Source: Desulfuribacillus stibiiarsenatis
GTDB taxonomy: Bacteria > Bacillota > Bacilli > Desulfuribacillales > Desulfuribacillaceae
Assembly: GCF_001742305.1 (NCBI RefSeq)
Contig: NZ_MJAT01000002.1
Location: 1 to 64,000 of the forward strand
Length of the DNA: 64,000 nucleotides
Direction of reading: 5' to 3'
Both the position numbers and the translations under genes were made by a program. The notes beneath the pieces are model-generated. The model was not told the DNA's origin and ran no database searches. It was given only the letters and a program-made list of their open reading frames with translations. Position 1 is the stretch's first letter; the number at the start of each line of letters is the position of its first letter. Positions 27,651 to 37,136 of this stretch are shown here, one piece after another.

Positions 27651-29030
27651 TTATTCATTCGGTAGTTGAATCTCGAATGTAGTCCCTTGACCTTCCTTGC
27701 TTGAAACGCTTATTTCCCCTTTATGTAATTCTATAATCTTTTTTACAATCGCTAGTCCAAGTCCTGAACCACCAGTATCCCGAGAGCGAGATTTCTCAGC
27801 GCGGTATAGTCTCTGCCATATAAACGGTATGTCATCCTCGCGAATGCCGCTCCCTGAATCGGAAACTGTTACTGTAGTATGTGTCATTGATTGTTTCAAT
27901 GCAATTTGCACAAAACCACCAGGGGCTGTGTAACGTAATGCATTATCCAAGAGATTTACAATCACTTGTGACATCCTCTCACCGTCAAGGTTGATATTGC
28001 ACTTTTCCTCTTCATGTTGAAAACACAAGGTGACTTCTTTCTCTGCATAAATCGGTGCTAGCTTCCCATACACACTATTGATAAGTTCTACTAAATCAAT
28101 CCTGTATTTCACAATATTAAAAGATGGTTCATCCATTTTGCTTAGTGTTAGTAAGTCCTGCACTAAACGTTGCACCCTCTTCGATTCATCATAAATAATT
28201 TGATGAAATTGCTGAATCTCTTCTTGGTCTTTTACTTCATTTTTTACTAGTAGCTCCGAGTAACCTTTTAAATACGTTAGCGGTGTACGCAATTCGTGGG
28301 CTATATCTGATAAGAATTCATGGCGGCTTGTCTCATAATGATTCAGGTTTTTCGCCATTGCATTAATTGCTTGGCCTAGCTCCGCTAATTCGTCCCCACC
28401 TTTAGGCTTGATTTCAATGTCAAAGCTTCCTTTTGAAATACTTTCCGTTGCGTTTTTCATTTCTAGTAAGGGCCTCGTAATGACTCGTGACAATAGATAG
28501 ATTAAAAGTACCCCTATTAGACCACTAATTAACCAAACCGCAACGACGATTTTAAATTGGAACGTTACAGCATCTCGTATGGGTTTCGTAGGTGTAAACA
28601 TATATACAGCGCCAAACAGTTCGTTATTTTTAATAATTGGAGAACGAGTGACAATATAAGGCTTGTTTCGCCAGTCTATCTCGATGGCCTCCTGATGATG
28701 AATTCGTGCATGACCAAGTGGTTGTACGTATATATACTGGTCTTCCGTGACCGCTTCCGAGGCAATTAGAACCCTGCCATTCTTATCAACGACAATTACG
28801 TCAGTAATTGCATCTCTTTCCATAGAAGCTACATGCTCAAGTGTATGTATATTATAGTGCTCTGCTAATACTTCTGCATGTCCATGTCCCCGGTGCATTA
28901 ACTCATCTGTTACGTATTCAATGAAAAACGTGTTAAATAGACTATGGGTTATGAAGACAACACCAGTTACGATTATCAGCAAAAGGATAGAAAAAATAAT
29001 ACTCAATTTCACCGATATGCGGTGTAACAT
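27651..29030 (-). CDS. Sensor histidine kinase (HAMP, HisKA, HATPase)
   Basis: About 459 residues; ATG at 29030 is preferred because GGGGG sits six bases before it. It has an N-terminal membrane segment, an extracytoplasmic sensor of ~130 residues (including AEHYNIHTLEHVASM), a second membrane segment, HAMP (LLEMKNATESISKG), the H-box FLSDIAHELRTPLTYLKGY, an N-box (VIVNLLDNALRYTAPGG) and ATP lids (DSGSGIREDDI, GGSGLGLAIVKKI). The sensor includes several His residues. The signal is unknown; a metal ion or envelope stress would fit its neighbours. Confidence 0.92.
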   Translation of the reverse strand: MLHRISVKLSIIFSILLLIIVTGVVFITHSLFNTFFIEYVTDELMHRGHGHAEVLAEHYNIHTLEHVASMERDAITDVIVVDKNGRVLIASEAVTEDQYIYVQPLGHARIHHQEAIEIDWRNKPYIVTRSPIIKNNELFGAVYMFTPTKPIRDAVTFQFKIVVAVWLISGLIGVLLIYLLSRVITRPLLEMKNATESISKGSFDIEIKPKGGDELAELGQAINAMAKNLNHYETSRHEFLSDIAHELRTPLTYLKGYSELLVKNEVKDQEEIQQFHQIIYDESKRVQRLVQDLLTLSKMDEPSFNIVKYRIDLVELINSVYGKLAPIYAEKEVTLCFQHEEEKCNINLDGERMSQVIVNLLDNALRYTAPGGFVQIALKQSMTHTTVTVSDSGSGIREDDIPFIWQRLYRAEKSRSRDTGGSGLGLAIVKKIIELHKGEISVSSKEGQGTTFEIQLPNE

Positions 29031-29237
29031 ATTCAACCCCCTTATCTATTCCAACGATAACTCTTCACTGATTCTACAAATATTTTGACTAAAAAGCAAA
29101 GATTTTCATCTCCATAAAAAAACCATAAATGCTACAAAGATTCAGCAAACTTCTCTGTTACAGTATGTTTATACAGAAATTATTGCTTTTATCAAAATAA
29201 TTGATAGCACGAGTATAAGTTAGGAGGCCTTTTATTT

Positions 29238-29558
29238 ATGAACCGATTACTAATTCTTGTTTTCGTATTTTTCATGATTATTGTCAATGGTATCGCGTTT
29301 AATGTATTTGACCCTAGTAATCATGCCCATGGAGATGAAACATCTTCCCATGGCAATTCATCAGAACATAGTGAGCAAGACAACCATGAACCTGAAAACA
29401 ACTCTAATGAGATGATGAACGACCATGAAATGGATAGCATCGATCATGATATGGGGAATGAAAATCATGATATGGAAAATCAAAACCATGACACAAAAAA
29501 TGAAAACACTGAAGTAACAAAAAAAGAAGAAAAAAAGAAATCCCATTCGGGGCATTAG
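29238..29558 (+). CDS. His-rich secreted or membrane-anchored protein
   Basis: 106 residues: a hydrophobic N-terminal segment (LLILVFVFFMIIVNGIAF), then a low-complexity tail of His, Asp, Asn, Glu and Met with repeats such as HDMGNENHDMENQNHD, ending KSHSGH. Such tails bind transition metals, and the Met/His mix suggests copper. It is the first gene of a four-gene operon (29238-32299) behind TTAGGAGG and is divergent from the two-component system. It has no enzymatic domain; it is probably a metal scavenger or sensor at the outer face of the membrane. Confidence 0.7.
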   Translation: MNRLLILVFVFFMIIVNGIAFNVFDPSNHAHGDETSSHGNSSEHSEQDNHEPENNSNEMMNDHEMDSIDHDMGNENHDMENQNHDTKNENTEVTKKEEKKKSHSGH

Positions 29559-29573
29559 AAGGGAGAAACATTC

Positions 29574-30359
29574 ATGAGCATTACTGCTGAACAGACTCAA
29601 CAACTAATTAGTATCAATACATCCCGTTCCTTTATAGATAGAACAGTCGATTATGTCTTATATTTTGCAACATTTGGTGGAATTGCGTTTATTGCGGGAG
29701 CGCTAGTTCATGCTTTAACGTTTTCAGTATATAACATGATTCTCCTAGGTATTGGATTGATATTAACTCCATGGAGTATTATTGCTCGAGAAAAAAGGCA
29801 GAAGCAAGCGAATCTAACGAAAGCGGATTACGAACGCGTCATTGTTACAATTGCCGTATCGGTAAGTGCAGGATGTATCAGTGGAGGAATCCTTCATTGG
29901 CAGGAAAATCCTGCGTTTGGCTTATTTATTGTTATTTCCGGATTTGTCTTTGCTTCGATTGCAACCATGCTTTATGCGACAAAACCACTAAAAGAGACAG
30001 TGATTAACTTTTTACTGAGCATTTCTATCTTTTCTGGGATTAGCTTTGTATCTGGAAGTGTAGTACACGCTATGAACGATTGGTTTACAAATTCTTCACT
30101 TATTTTTGTAGGTATCATTATGACACCAGTAGCCCTTTTGATTAAAGGGAAATTGTCTGCTCAAGCTAGTAAAACTTCCTTAAAAGATTTTCTGATCCTA
30201 CTGTTCTTATCATTAGGAATTGGAGCAATTACTGGTGGAGTTATCCATTATGAGATAGATCCTCATTTCTCTAGCATGCTAATTATTGGTGGTTTTCTTT
30301 TATCCTATATTTCATCGTTATTTAAAGATAAAGGATCTCTTGTTGACTTGAGATCATAA
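29574..30359 (+). CDS. Eight-TM membrane protein with internal duplication
   Basis: 261 residues and about eight membrane segments in two similar halves. GGIAFIAGALVHALTF matches SGISFVSGSVVHAMNDW, and AGCISGGILHWQENPAFG matches GAITGGVIHYEIDPHF. Each half keeps His residues in the same places, which could bind a metal or heme. No known family is recognised. It starts behind GGGAG, 15 bases after the His-rich gene, and lies in one operon with the secreted YtkA-like protein and the polyferredoxin. Confidence 0.65.
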   Translation: MSITAEQTQQLISINTSRSFIDRTVDYVLYFATFGGIAFIAGALVHALTFSVYNMILLGIGLILTPWSIIAREKRQKQANLTKADYERVIVTIAVSVSAGCISGGILHWQENPAFGLFIVISGFVFASIATMLYATKPLKETVINFLLSISIFSGISFVSGSVVHAMNDWFTNSSLIFVGIIMTPVALLIKGKLSAQASKTSLKDFLILLFLSLGIGAITGGVIHYEIDPHFSSMLIIGGFLLSYISSLFKDKGSLVDLRS

Positions 30360-30372
30360 GGAGCTGAATCGA

Positions 30373-30963
30373 ATGAAATACAAAAAGTTATCTCAACGTA
30401 TGGTTATTGCCATGCTGATTATACTAGTTATCCCTATGCAAGTGTTTGCAGACGCATCTCATGTCAAAAAAGATCCTATCCTCATCAACGATAATGGTTA
30501 TGAAATTGAATTATATGTTAATCCTGACCCACTCAAAACGGGAAAAACAAAATTTGAACTGGTCGTTAGGAAAGATCAGGTATTGGTCACTTCTGACCTT
30601 CAATTAGAATATGAAATGGATGAAAGTGAACATCAAAAGGACGCTCACGGTGGCCATGGGGATACAGCGGGTCATGATGGACCAATTCATATAGATCTTC
30701 CTTATCTTGCGGAACATGAAATGCATTCTGCTGTTGTTGAAATAGACTCAAAAGGTTTATGGAATTTCAATTTATTGGTTGCGCATGGCGATACACATGA
30801 TACCAATCATACAGCCGATTACGATGAAGTACATTTTCAGTTAGATGTACTCGATGCTGGACCGAATTTAATCTTCCTTGCTATGCTTGGAAATATAATG
30901 GCGATAGCGATGGTCTCTTCCACTATGATACAGAAGAAAAAGGAGGCGACTTCACATGAATAA
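30373..30963 (+). CDS. YtkA-like envelope protein with His-rich loop
   Basis: 196 residues: a signal peptide (MVIAMLIILVIPMQVFA), an immunoglobulin-like domain of the YtkA/FixH type (YEIELYVNPDPLKTGKTKFEL; WNFNLLVAHGD) with an inserted His-rich loop (DAHGGHGDTAGHDG), and a C-terminal membrane anchor (LIFLAMLGNIMAIAMV). It resembles proteins of copper handling and oxidase assembly. Its end overlaps the polyferredoxin gene by eight bases. Probably binds metal at the outer membrane face; exact role unknown. Confidence 0.65.
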   Translation: MKYKKLSQRMVIAMLIILVIPMQVFADASHVKKDPILINDNGYEIELYVNPDPLKTGKTKFELVVRKDQVLVTSDLQLEYEMDESEHQKDAHGGHGDTAGHDGPIHIDLPYLAEHEMHSAVVEIDSKGLWNFNLLVAHGDTHDTNHTADYDEVHFQLDVLDAGPNLIFLAMLGNIMAIAMVSSTMIQKKKEATSHE

Positions 30964-32299
30964 AAATCGTGACCTATTAAAAGGCTGGATTGGTACCTTC
31001 ATGCGTAGCAAATGGTACCCTGGTGTATTTACCTGGCCAGCAATGATTATCTTCGGAGTCATAATATATCAGACTTTATGGGGCCCGAATTCTGCCCATG
31101 ATAACTTCGGTTCTGCAATGACTTGGGTTTTATGGTGGCCAATTATCCCTATAGTGTTTATTCTCTTAGGACGTTTCTGGTGTGCCGTATGCCCGTTTGC
31201 CACAATTAGTGATTTTGTGCAAAAATATTTCGGTGCAAATTTACCTGTTCCAAGGTTTTTACGAAAATACGGAATTTGGATTATTGATGCACTGTTTATC
31301 TTGATTACTTGGGCGGACCATGTGTATGGAATCGTTGGTTCACCTAGAGGTTCTGGATATCTCTTAATGCTATTATTCACCGGGGTAGTCGTTACTGGTA
31401 TATTCTTTGAGCGCAGAGCTTGGTGCCGTCACTTATGTTTCCTTGGAGGTTTGTCCGGTAACTATTCTCGTGCTGGGATGCTTGAACTGAGAGCAACTCC
31501 TGATAAGTGTAAGACCTGTACCACTCAAAGCTGTTACAAGGGTGGAGAACAAGCGCCAGGTTGTCCAATGTTTGAATTCCCTAAGACGATGGATACGAGC
31601 GCACAATGTAATCTTTGCGGATATTGTGTGAAAAATTGTCCGAATGATAGCATTACATTAAAAACGAGAAAACCAACCAAAGAATTATGGAATATTCGTA
31701 AGCCACACTTACAAGAAGCGTTCCTTGCGATTATCATTATGGGTATCGTATTCGTACAGAATATTACAATGTTAGATATCTGGCCGACGATGCTTACAGC
31801 GCTAGAGGGATTCACAGGTACTACGAGCTACTACGTCAACTTTACAATTGCTTTTATGATAGCCATGTCTTTACCTGTGCTGATTATGCTAATTCCAGCG
31901 GCCATCGCCTCTAAAGCGGTTCAAGAAGGGATTTGGAAGAACCTAGCACGCTTTGGATATGCGATTATCCCATTAGATTTAGCGGGTCATATAGCTCATA
32001 ACTTGTTCCACTTATTAGCAGAAGGTTTAGCGATTGTCTATACAGGGTTAGCAATGTTCGGAATTGAGATTGAAGGATCACCCGCTATATTAGATACTGC
32101 TGTCATTCAAGTGATGCAATATGGCTTAGTAGTCCTTGGAACAGTAGCTTCTATTTATGCAGTATACCGTATTGCGAAATCTAGCTACCCAGAAGGAACT
32201 TCTACGAATAAGCTTGTTATCCCTTATGCAGTCATCATGGTGTTCTTAGGAATCATTAACTTTGTCTTATTCTATCTGCCAATGGCTCATAGAATGTAA
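30956..32299 (+). CDS. NosR/NapH-like membrane polyferredoxin
   Basis: 447 residues with multiple membrane segments. The conserved cysteine pairs of the NapH/NosR/CcoG group are present (FWCAVCPFAT; RRAWCRHLCFLGG). A ferredoxin domain holds CKTCTTQSC, GCPMFEFP and CNLCGYCVKNCPNDS, enough ligands for two 4Fe-4S clusters. Such proteins pass electrons from the quinol pool across the membrane to an outer acceptor or assist metal-centre maturation. The N-terminal flavin domain of NosR is absent. It is the last gene of the His-rich operon. Confidence 0.82.
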   Translation: MNKNRDLLKGWIGTFMRSKWYPGVFTWPAMIIFGVIIYQTLWGPNSAHDNFGSAMTWVLWWPIIPIVFILLGRFWCAVCPFATISDFVQKYFGANLPVPRFLRKYGIWIIDALFILITWADHVYGIVGSPRGSGYLLMLLFTGVVVTGIFFERRAWCRHLCFLGGLSGNYSRAGMLELRATPDKCKTCTTQSCYKGGEQAPGCPMFEFPKTMDTSAQCNLCGYCVKNCPNDSITLKTRKPTKELWNIRKPHLQEAFLAIIIMGIVFVQNITMLDIWPTMLTALEGFTGTTSYYVNFTIAFMIAMSLPVLIMLIPAAIASKAVQEGIWKNLARFGYAIIPLDLAGHIAHNLFHLLAEGLAIVYTGLAMFGIEIEGSPAILDTAVIQVMQYGLVVLGTVASIYAVYRIAKSSYPEGTSTNKLVIPYAVIMVFLGIINFVLFYLPMAHRM

Positions 32300-32328
32300 T
32301 GACTTACGATTAGTATTCATAAAATAAA

Positions 32329-32400
32329 ACAAACTCCCTACACTGAGAAGTGGATTTCTCCCCTGGTAGACAGGGGGAGTTCAAATATCAGATAGGGAGT
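32329..32400. terminator. Large bidirectional terminator
   Basis: Outer arms AACTCCCTA / TAGGGAGTT enclose an inner hairpin CTCCCCTG / CAGGGGGAG. It lies between the converging polyferredoxin and prkA genes, with A and T runs outside. Confidence 0.75.
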
Positions 32401-32414
32401 TTTGCTATTTTTCT

Positions 32415-34313
32415 TTAACGATTCAACAGACTTCCTGTATATCGCAGCAGTTCATTCGCACAAGTGGAGCAATATCCATAATCATCAATTAAGCGCTTTA
32501 CGACTTCGTTAACTTTTTTAAGCTGTAGTTCATCTGGTGTTTTCGAAGATGTGGTAATCTTCACTACGTCCTTTAAATCTGCAAATAGTTTTTTCTCAAT
32601 GGCTTCCCTTAGTCGTTCGTGGGAATCGTAGTGAAAGCGTTTTCCTTTGCGAGCGTATGTGGAGATACGAATCATAATCTCTTCCCGGAAGGCACGTTTG
32701 GCATTCTCTGATATTCCGATTTGCTCCTCGATCGAACGCATTAACTTCTCATCAGGATCTATTTCTTCACCAGTAATCGGATCGGTAATCTTATGTGTAT
32801 TGCAATATGCTTCTACATTGTCTAGGTAGTTCTCCATAAGTGTCTTAGCAGACTCTTCGTAGGAATAGACGAACGCCTTCTGTACTTCCTTCTTGGCTAA
32901 CTCATCGTACTCCTTACGGGCAACGGAGATAAAGTTCAGATAACGATCGCGTTCTTCCTTAGAGATGCTCGGGTGCTGATCTAATCCATCCTTCAAAGCT
33001 CGTAGTACATCTAACGCATTAATACACTCCGTGTCACGTTTTATCAAGGCGCTTGAGATGCGATTGATGATGTATCGCGGATCGATACCAGTCATTCCTT
33101 CATCAAGCCATTCATTCTGCAATTCCTTGAGGTCCTTATCCTTAAATCCTTCTACGTCTTCTCCATCATAGAGGCGCATTTTCTTGAGTAGATCCATTCC
33201 TTGCTTCTTAGACTCCTTAAGACGAGTAAGAATTGTAAAGATTCCAGCAGCTTTTAACGCATGCGGTGCAATATGGATATGGTTGAGGTCACTTTGCTGA
33301 ATTAACTTCTCATAAATTTTGACTTCATCCGATACTTTTAAATTATAAGGGATTGGCATGACGATCATACGAGACTGTAATGCTTCATTTTTCTTATTGC
33401 TGATAAAAGAGCGATATTCCGCTTCATTGGTGTGAGCGATAATCAGTTCATCAGCTGAGATCAGCGCAAATCTTCCTGCTTTGAAATTTCCTTCTTGGGT
33501 TAAGCTTAATAAGTGCCAGAGAAACTTCTCGTCGCATTTCAGCATTTCTTGGAACTCCATGAGACCCCGATTTGCCTTATTTAACTCTCCATCAAACCGA
33601 TACGCCCGAGGATCTGATTCAGAACCATATTCCGATATGGTAGAAAAATCGATGCTCCCTGTTAGGTCAGCAATATCTTGTGACTTCGGATCTGACGGAC
33701 TAAATGTTCCAACACCTACGCGATTATCTTCAGAGAATACTATTCGTTCCACCGTCATCTTCTCAACATCTCCATCATATTCATCTTGGAGACGAACGCG
33801 ACAAACAGGGCATAAATTGCCCTCAACCTTAATCCCGTATTCCTTCTCAAAATCTGCACGCAATTCATTCGGTATTAAATGTAGTGGCTCTTCATGCATC
33901 GGGCAACCTTTTATCGCATACACAGCACCTTCATCCGTTTTCGTGTATTGTTCAAGTCCTTTTTTCAGCATGGTCACAATTGTCGACTTACCACCACTTA
34001 CAGGACCCATCAGTAACAATATTCGCTTTCTAACGTCTAAGCGCTTCGCTGCTGAGTGAAAATACTCCTCTACTAAGCGTTCGATAGCTTGTTCAAGGCC
34101 AAACATTTCTTTGCTAAAAAATTTGTATTCACTAGTATTAGAGCCTACGTTCATACCTGCATCTGAAATCATATTATATATTCTTGTATGAGCAGTATCT
34201 GCCACGTGTGGATTATCCTTTAGAATTTCAAGATACTCTGGGAAAGTGCCCTCCCATTTGAGCTTAGACTCCTGATCACGATAAGATGCAATCTTTTGTA
34301 AGATGTTCAACAA
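32415..34313 (-). CDS. prkA: PrkA serine protein kinase / AAA ATPase
   Basis: 632 residues, standard length. The N-terminal AAA domain has Walker A GPVSGGKSTIV and long family blocks (SKEMFGLEQAIERLVEYF-like region, CPMHEEPLHLIP, CPVCRVRL, VERIVFSEDNRVG). The C-terminal kinase-like PrkA domain ends GYCSTCANELLRYTGSLL. In B. subtilis PrkA is a mother-cell protein under sigma-E that affects sporulation. The TTG start follows AGGAGGGG. In many genomes it sits directly before yhbH-spoVR; here those lie 8.4 kb away on the same strand but share the promoter pattern. Confidence 0.95.
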   Translation of the reverse strand: MLNILQKIASYRDQESKLKWEGTFPEYLEILKDNPHVADTAHTRIYNMISDAGMNVGSNTSEYKFFSKEMFGLEQAIERLVEEYFHSAAKRLDVRKRILLLMGPVSGGKSTIVTMLKKGLEQYTKTDEGAVYAIKGCPMHEEPLHLIPNELRADFEKEYGIKVEGNLCPVCRVRLQDEYDGDVEKMTVERIVFSEDNRVGVGTFSPSDPKSQDIADLTGSIDFSTISEYGSESDPRAYRFDGELNKANRGLMEFQEMLKCDEKFLWHLLSLTQEGNFKAGRFALISADELIIAHTNEAEYRSFISNKKNEALQSRMIVMPIPYNLKVSDEVKIYEKLIQQSDLNHIHIAPHALKAAGIFTILTRLKESKKQGMDLLKKMRLYDGEDVEGFKDKDLKELQNEWLDEGMTGIDPRYIINRISSALIKRDTECINALDVLRALKDGLDQHPSISKEERDRYLNFISVARKEYDELAKKEVQKAFVYSYEESAKTLMENYLDNVEAYCNTHKITDPITGEEIDPDEKLMRSIEEQIGISENAKRAFREEIMIRISTYARKGKRFHYDSHERLREAIEKKLFADLKDVVKITTSSKTPDELQLKKVNEVVKRLIDDYGYCSTCANELLRYTGSLLNR

Positions 34314-34361
34314 GCACCCCTCCTAAAAATTATAAGTTGCCTAGCTTATAATGTACTACTA

Positions 34362-34389
34362 TGTGTATGCGGCTTATAGGGGAATGTTG
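34362..34389 (-). promoter_or_regulatory. Candidate sigma-E promoter of prkA
   Basis: CAACATT, 13 bases, CATACACA, then TAGTAGTA, about 50 bases before the prkA start. It closely matches the region upstream of yhbH. Confidence 0.6.
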
Positions 34390-34432
34390 CTGATTGTCTG
34401 ATAATATCCAAGCTTAAAATATTTGTAAGCGC

Positions 34433-34466
34433 AAAAAAACTGCCGAGAATTATTTCTCGACAGTTT
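34433..34466 (-). terminator. Terminator of the feo operon
   Basis: Stem AAACTGCCGAGAA / TTCTCGACAGTTT with loop TTAT and a T run on the minus strand, located after the small Cys-rich gene. Confidence 0.8.
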
Positions 34467-34521
34467 GAACTAACTGAAAAATATTTAGATTATAATGTAC
34501 TGCTTTTCAATCATTACGTTA

Positions 34522-34674
34522 CTAATGATTGTCACAACCGCAATTGTGTTTACTGCTAGCTCCACCACTTGGGCAGCCAATGCATTTGGCGCCTTTTTTC
34601 TTTTCAATGACAATCTTTGCGATTGCGGCGCCAACGATTGCTACTATAACAAGAATTACAATTGCATCTGTCAT
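34522..34674 (-). CDS. FeoB-associated Cys-rich membrane protein
   Basis: 50 residues: one membrane helix (AIVILVIVAIVGAAIAKIV), a basic stretch (EKKKGAK), then a cysteine cluster CIGCP and NCGCDNH. This is the pattern of the small FeoB-associated family that often takes the place of FeoC in Bacillota. It starts with ATG behind AGGAGGG, nine bases after the feoB stop. It probably helps FeoB assembly or senses iron or redox state. Confidence 0.85.
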   Translation of the reverse strand: MTDAIVILVIVAIVGAAIAKIVIEKKKGAKCIGCPSGGASSKHNCGCDNH

Positions 34675-34683
34675 AATACCCTC

Positions 34684-36726
34684 CTAAGCACTTATGCCTA
34701 TTGATTGATCTGCCTTTTCGTTACCTTTTATCATAAGATATACAACAGTACCGATGATTCCTCCTACAGCAATTAAGCCTGGTAAGAAGCCAACACCTAA
34801 AGCACCTGTTGTTACCAAAGTTCCTAGCTGATACGTCATGAACGCTACGACATAACCCATACCGAATTGGAACGCAACGCCACCCCATAACCACTTTCTA
34901 TTCTCCATCTCAGAGTTCATAGCACCAATAGCGGCAAAGCACGGTGGTGTAAACAAGTTAAACATTAAGTACGCAAGTGCTGCTACTGAAGTTAATCCCA
35001 TAACACTCGCAACACTTTCTCCACCAGATAATAGAACGAATTCTTCAGTATCAATAAAGTTCGTGATTCCGTATACTACTGCTAATGTACCAACTACGTT
35101 TTCTTTTGCAATAAAGCCAGTAATCGCTGCTGCAGCTAATTGCCATACTCCAAAACCTAATGGTATTAATAAAATAGCAAATGGTGATGCAATACTTGCT
35201 AGAATGCTTGAGCTTTCTACACCTTCACTGACAACTTCAAATTGCCAGTTGAACGTTTGCATTAGATGCACTACTGCATTCGTTAGAAGGATGATTGTAC
35301 CAGCCTTGATAATAAAGGCTTTACCTCTTGAAAGCATCGTGATTACAGCTCTTTTAAGACTTGGTATTCTATATTCTGGTAATTCCATAATAAAGAATGA
35401 TTTCACATGCGTTTCACCAGTGATTCTAACTACTATGAGAGCCCCTAGAATAATAATAGCAATCCCCAAGAAGTACATACTCGTTCCTACCCACGCAGCA
35501 TCTTCGAAGAATACTGCTGCAAATAGTGCGATTACAGGTAGCTTTGCACCACATGGCATAAAAGGTGTTAACATTGCAGTTGTTCTTCTTTGTCTTTCAT
35601 TTTTAATTGTTCTCGTTGCCATAATGCCTGGAATACCACAACCAGTACCAATAATCATAGGGATAATTGATCTACCTGATAGTCCCACTTTTTTGAAGAA
35701 ACGATCCATAACAACAGCAACACGAGCCATATAACCGCAATCTTCTAATAATGCTAATAAGAAAAATAATACCATGATAAGTGGTAAGAAGCCAAGAACA
35801 GCTCCAACACCGCCAATAATACCATCTAATAAGATTGCAGTAAGTACCGGTGATACATCTTCACCAAGCATTCCTTCTGCCCAAGCATATACTTCATCAA
35901 TCCAACCAACAAGCGTATCTGCAAAAAGTGGTCCTAGATGCGTCTGTGAAATTGAGAAGACTGCATAGATTACTAATGCAAAGATTGGAATGCCCAGCCA
36001 TTTATGGGCTAATATTCTATCAGCAACATCCTGCTTCGTTTGAACATTACTAATTACTTTTCGATCCTCTACTTTTGCAACAATGCCTTTGACAAAGTCA
36101 TAACGTTTTTTATCAAATTCATCCACAGATTTTTTGTCTGACATATTCACACCTTTGCTATTAAAAGGCGCCGTTTGAGTCTGACCTTTTACCTCTACTA
36201 CTTTAGATATAAGTGTTTCTAAACCATTGTCAGTTCCATTGGTTGATACAGTTTCAATAACAGGACAACCCAATAATTCAGATAACTGATTTACATCTAT
36301 AGCAGTTTGCCTCTTCTTCGTTAAGTCACTCTTATTTAATGCGACAACAACTGGTATTCCTAATTCAAGAAGTTGAGTGGTGAAAAATAAGCTTCTACTT
36401 AAATTGGTAGAATCCACAATATTAATAATAGCATCTGGATTCTCATTTTTCACGAAACTACTAGTAATGCTTTCCTCAGAAGTGAACGGAGACATTGAAT
36501 ATGCCCCTGGAAGGTCTACTGCTGTAATCTGGACATTGGAAGTATTAAGATTTTTCTTAATCTCGCCTTCTTTTTTATCAACTGTTACACCAGCCCAGTT
36601 CCCTACTTGTTCTGCTTTCCCTGTTAGTGCATTGAATAACGTTGTTTTACCGCTATTCGGGTTTCCTGCTAACGCTACTTTCATGTTTTTCTCCATATCT
36701 TCAATACCTACCTCCAAATCTTTCAT
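34684..36726 (-). CDS. feoB: Ferrous iron transporter FeoB
   Basis: 680 residues. The N-terminal GTPase domain has G1 GNPNSGKTT, G2 region GNWAGVTVDKKEG, G3 DLPGAYSM and G4 NKSD. The membrane channel domain has two gate regions (GCGIPGIMATRTI; PPCFAAIGAM with Cys). It imports Fe2+ under anoxic conditions. The frame opens at 36726; ATG at 36684, six bases after GGAG, gives the usual MKVALAGNP start and may be the true one. A DtxR-like palindrome lies just upstream. Confidence 0.95.
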   Translation of the reverse strand: MKDLEVGIEDMEKNMKVALAGNPNSGKTTLFNALTGKAEQVGNWAGVTVDKKEGEIKKNLNTSNVQITAVDLPGAYSMSPFTSEESITSSFVKNENPDAIINIVDSTNLSRSLFFTTQLLELGIPVVVALNKSDLTKKRQTAIDVNQLSELLGCPVIETVSTNGTDNGLETLISKVVEVKGQTQTAPFNSKGVNMSDKKSVDEFDKKRYDFVKGIVAKVEDRKVISNVQTKQDVADRILAHKWLGIPIFALVIYAVFSISQTHLGPLFADTLVGWIDEVYAWAEGMLGEDVSPVLTAILLDGIIGGVGAVLGFLPLIMVLFFLLALLEDCGYMARVAVVMDRFFKKVGLSGRSIIPMIIGTGCGIPGIMATRTIKNERQRRTTAMLTPFMPCGAKLPVIALFAAVFFEDAAWVGTSMYFLGIAIIILGALIVVRITGETHVKSFFIMELPEYRIPSLKRAVITMLSRGKAFIIKAGTIILLTNAVVHLMQTFNWQFEVVSEGVESSSILASIASPFAILLIPLGFGVWQLAAAAITGFIAKENVVGTLAVVYGITNFIDTEEFVLLSGGESVASVMGLTSVAALAYLMFNLFTPPCFAAIGAMNSEMENRKWLWGGVAFQFGMGYVVAFMTYQLGTLVTTGALGVGFLPGLIAVGGIIGTVVYLMIKGNEKADQSIGISA

Positions 36727-36728
36727 TT

Positions 36729-36746
36729 AGTTAGCCACGGCTAACT
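36729..36746. promoter_or_regulatory. DtxR/IdeR-like operator before feoB
   Basis: Palindrome AGTTAGCC-AC-GGCTAACT, resembling the TTAGGTTAGSCTAACCTAA box of DtxR/IdeR-type regulators. It lies directly upstream of feoB, and a DtxR-family gene heads the operon. Confidence 0.6.
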
Positions 36747-36790
36747 TCTCCTCGAATAAAGATACTCGAATTTGTAAAACTCTATACAAT

Positions 36791-36806
36791 GTTAACCATA
36801 GTTAAC
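36791..36806. promoter_or_regulatory. Second operator-like repeat between feoA and feoB
   Basis: GTTAAC-CATA-GTTAAC. It shares the GTTA/TAAC half-site style with the palindrome at 36729 and suggests an internal regulated promoter. Confidence 0.45.
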
Positions 36807-36824
36807 TTTGTTTCAAAAAAAATA

Positions 36825-37109
36825 TTAAATAATAATAGCTTCAGCCAAATCTCTATCAATACTATATCTTGCATCCTTTATTGAAATGACATAATTCTCA
36901 GAAAGAATAGAGATTATAGTTACTGGTTCTCCTTCGTAACATCCAAGCGTAAACAAGAAACTCTTAAGCTCTTCATCATGTGTCTTAATCCCTTTAATAA
37001 TATATTCTGTGTTAAGCCTTCCCTGCTCAAGATTCATTACAGGACCACATGGTTGTTCTGTTTTCTCTATAGTTCTAGTCACAGTTCTATCGCTAATAAT
37101 ATTCTCCAT
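36825..37109 (-). CDS. feoA: FeoA-family protein
   Basis: 94 residues from ATG 37109, which follows GGGAGGG; the frame extends to 37124. The C-terminal SH3-like FeoA domain covers residues ~30-94 (LFTLGCYEGEPVTIIS, NYVISIKDARYSIDRDLAEAI). A longer N-terminal extension precedes it, with CGPVMNLEQG. FeoA is a cytoplasmic partner that binds FeoB. It lies 28 bases after the DtxR-type regulator. Confidence 0.88.
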   Translation of the reverse strand: MENIISDRTVTRTIEKTEQPCGPVMNLEQGRLNTEYIIKGIKTHDEELKSFLFTLGCYEGEPVTIISILSENYVISIKDARYSIDRDLAEAIII

Positions 37110-37136
37110 TGTTATCCCTCCCAAGTTAGTTATCTA

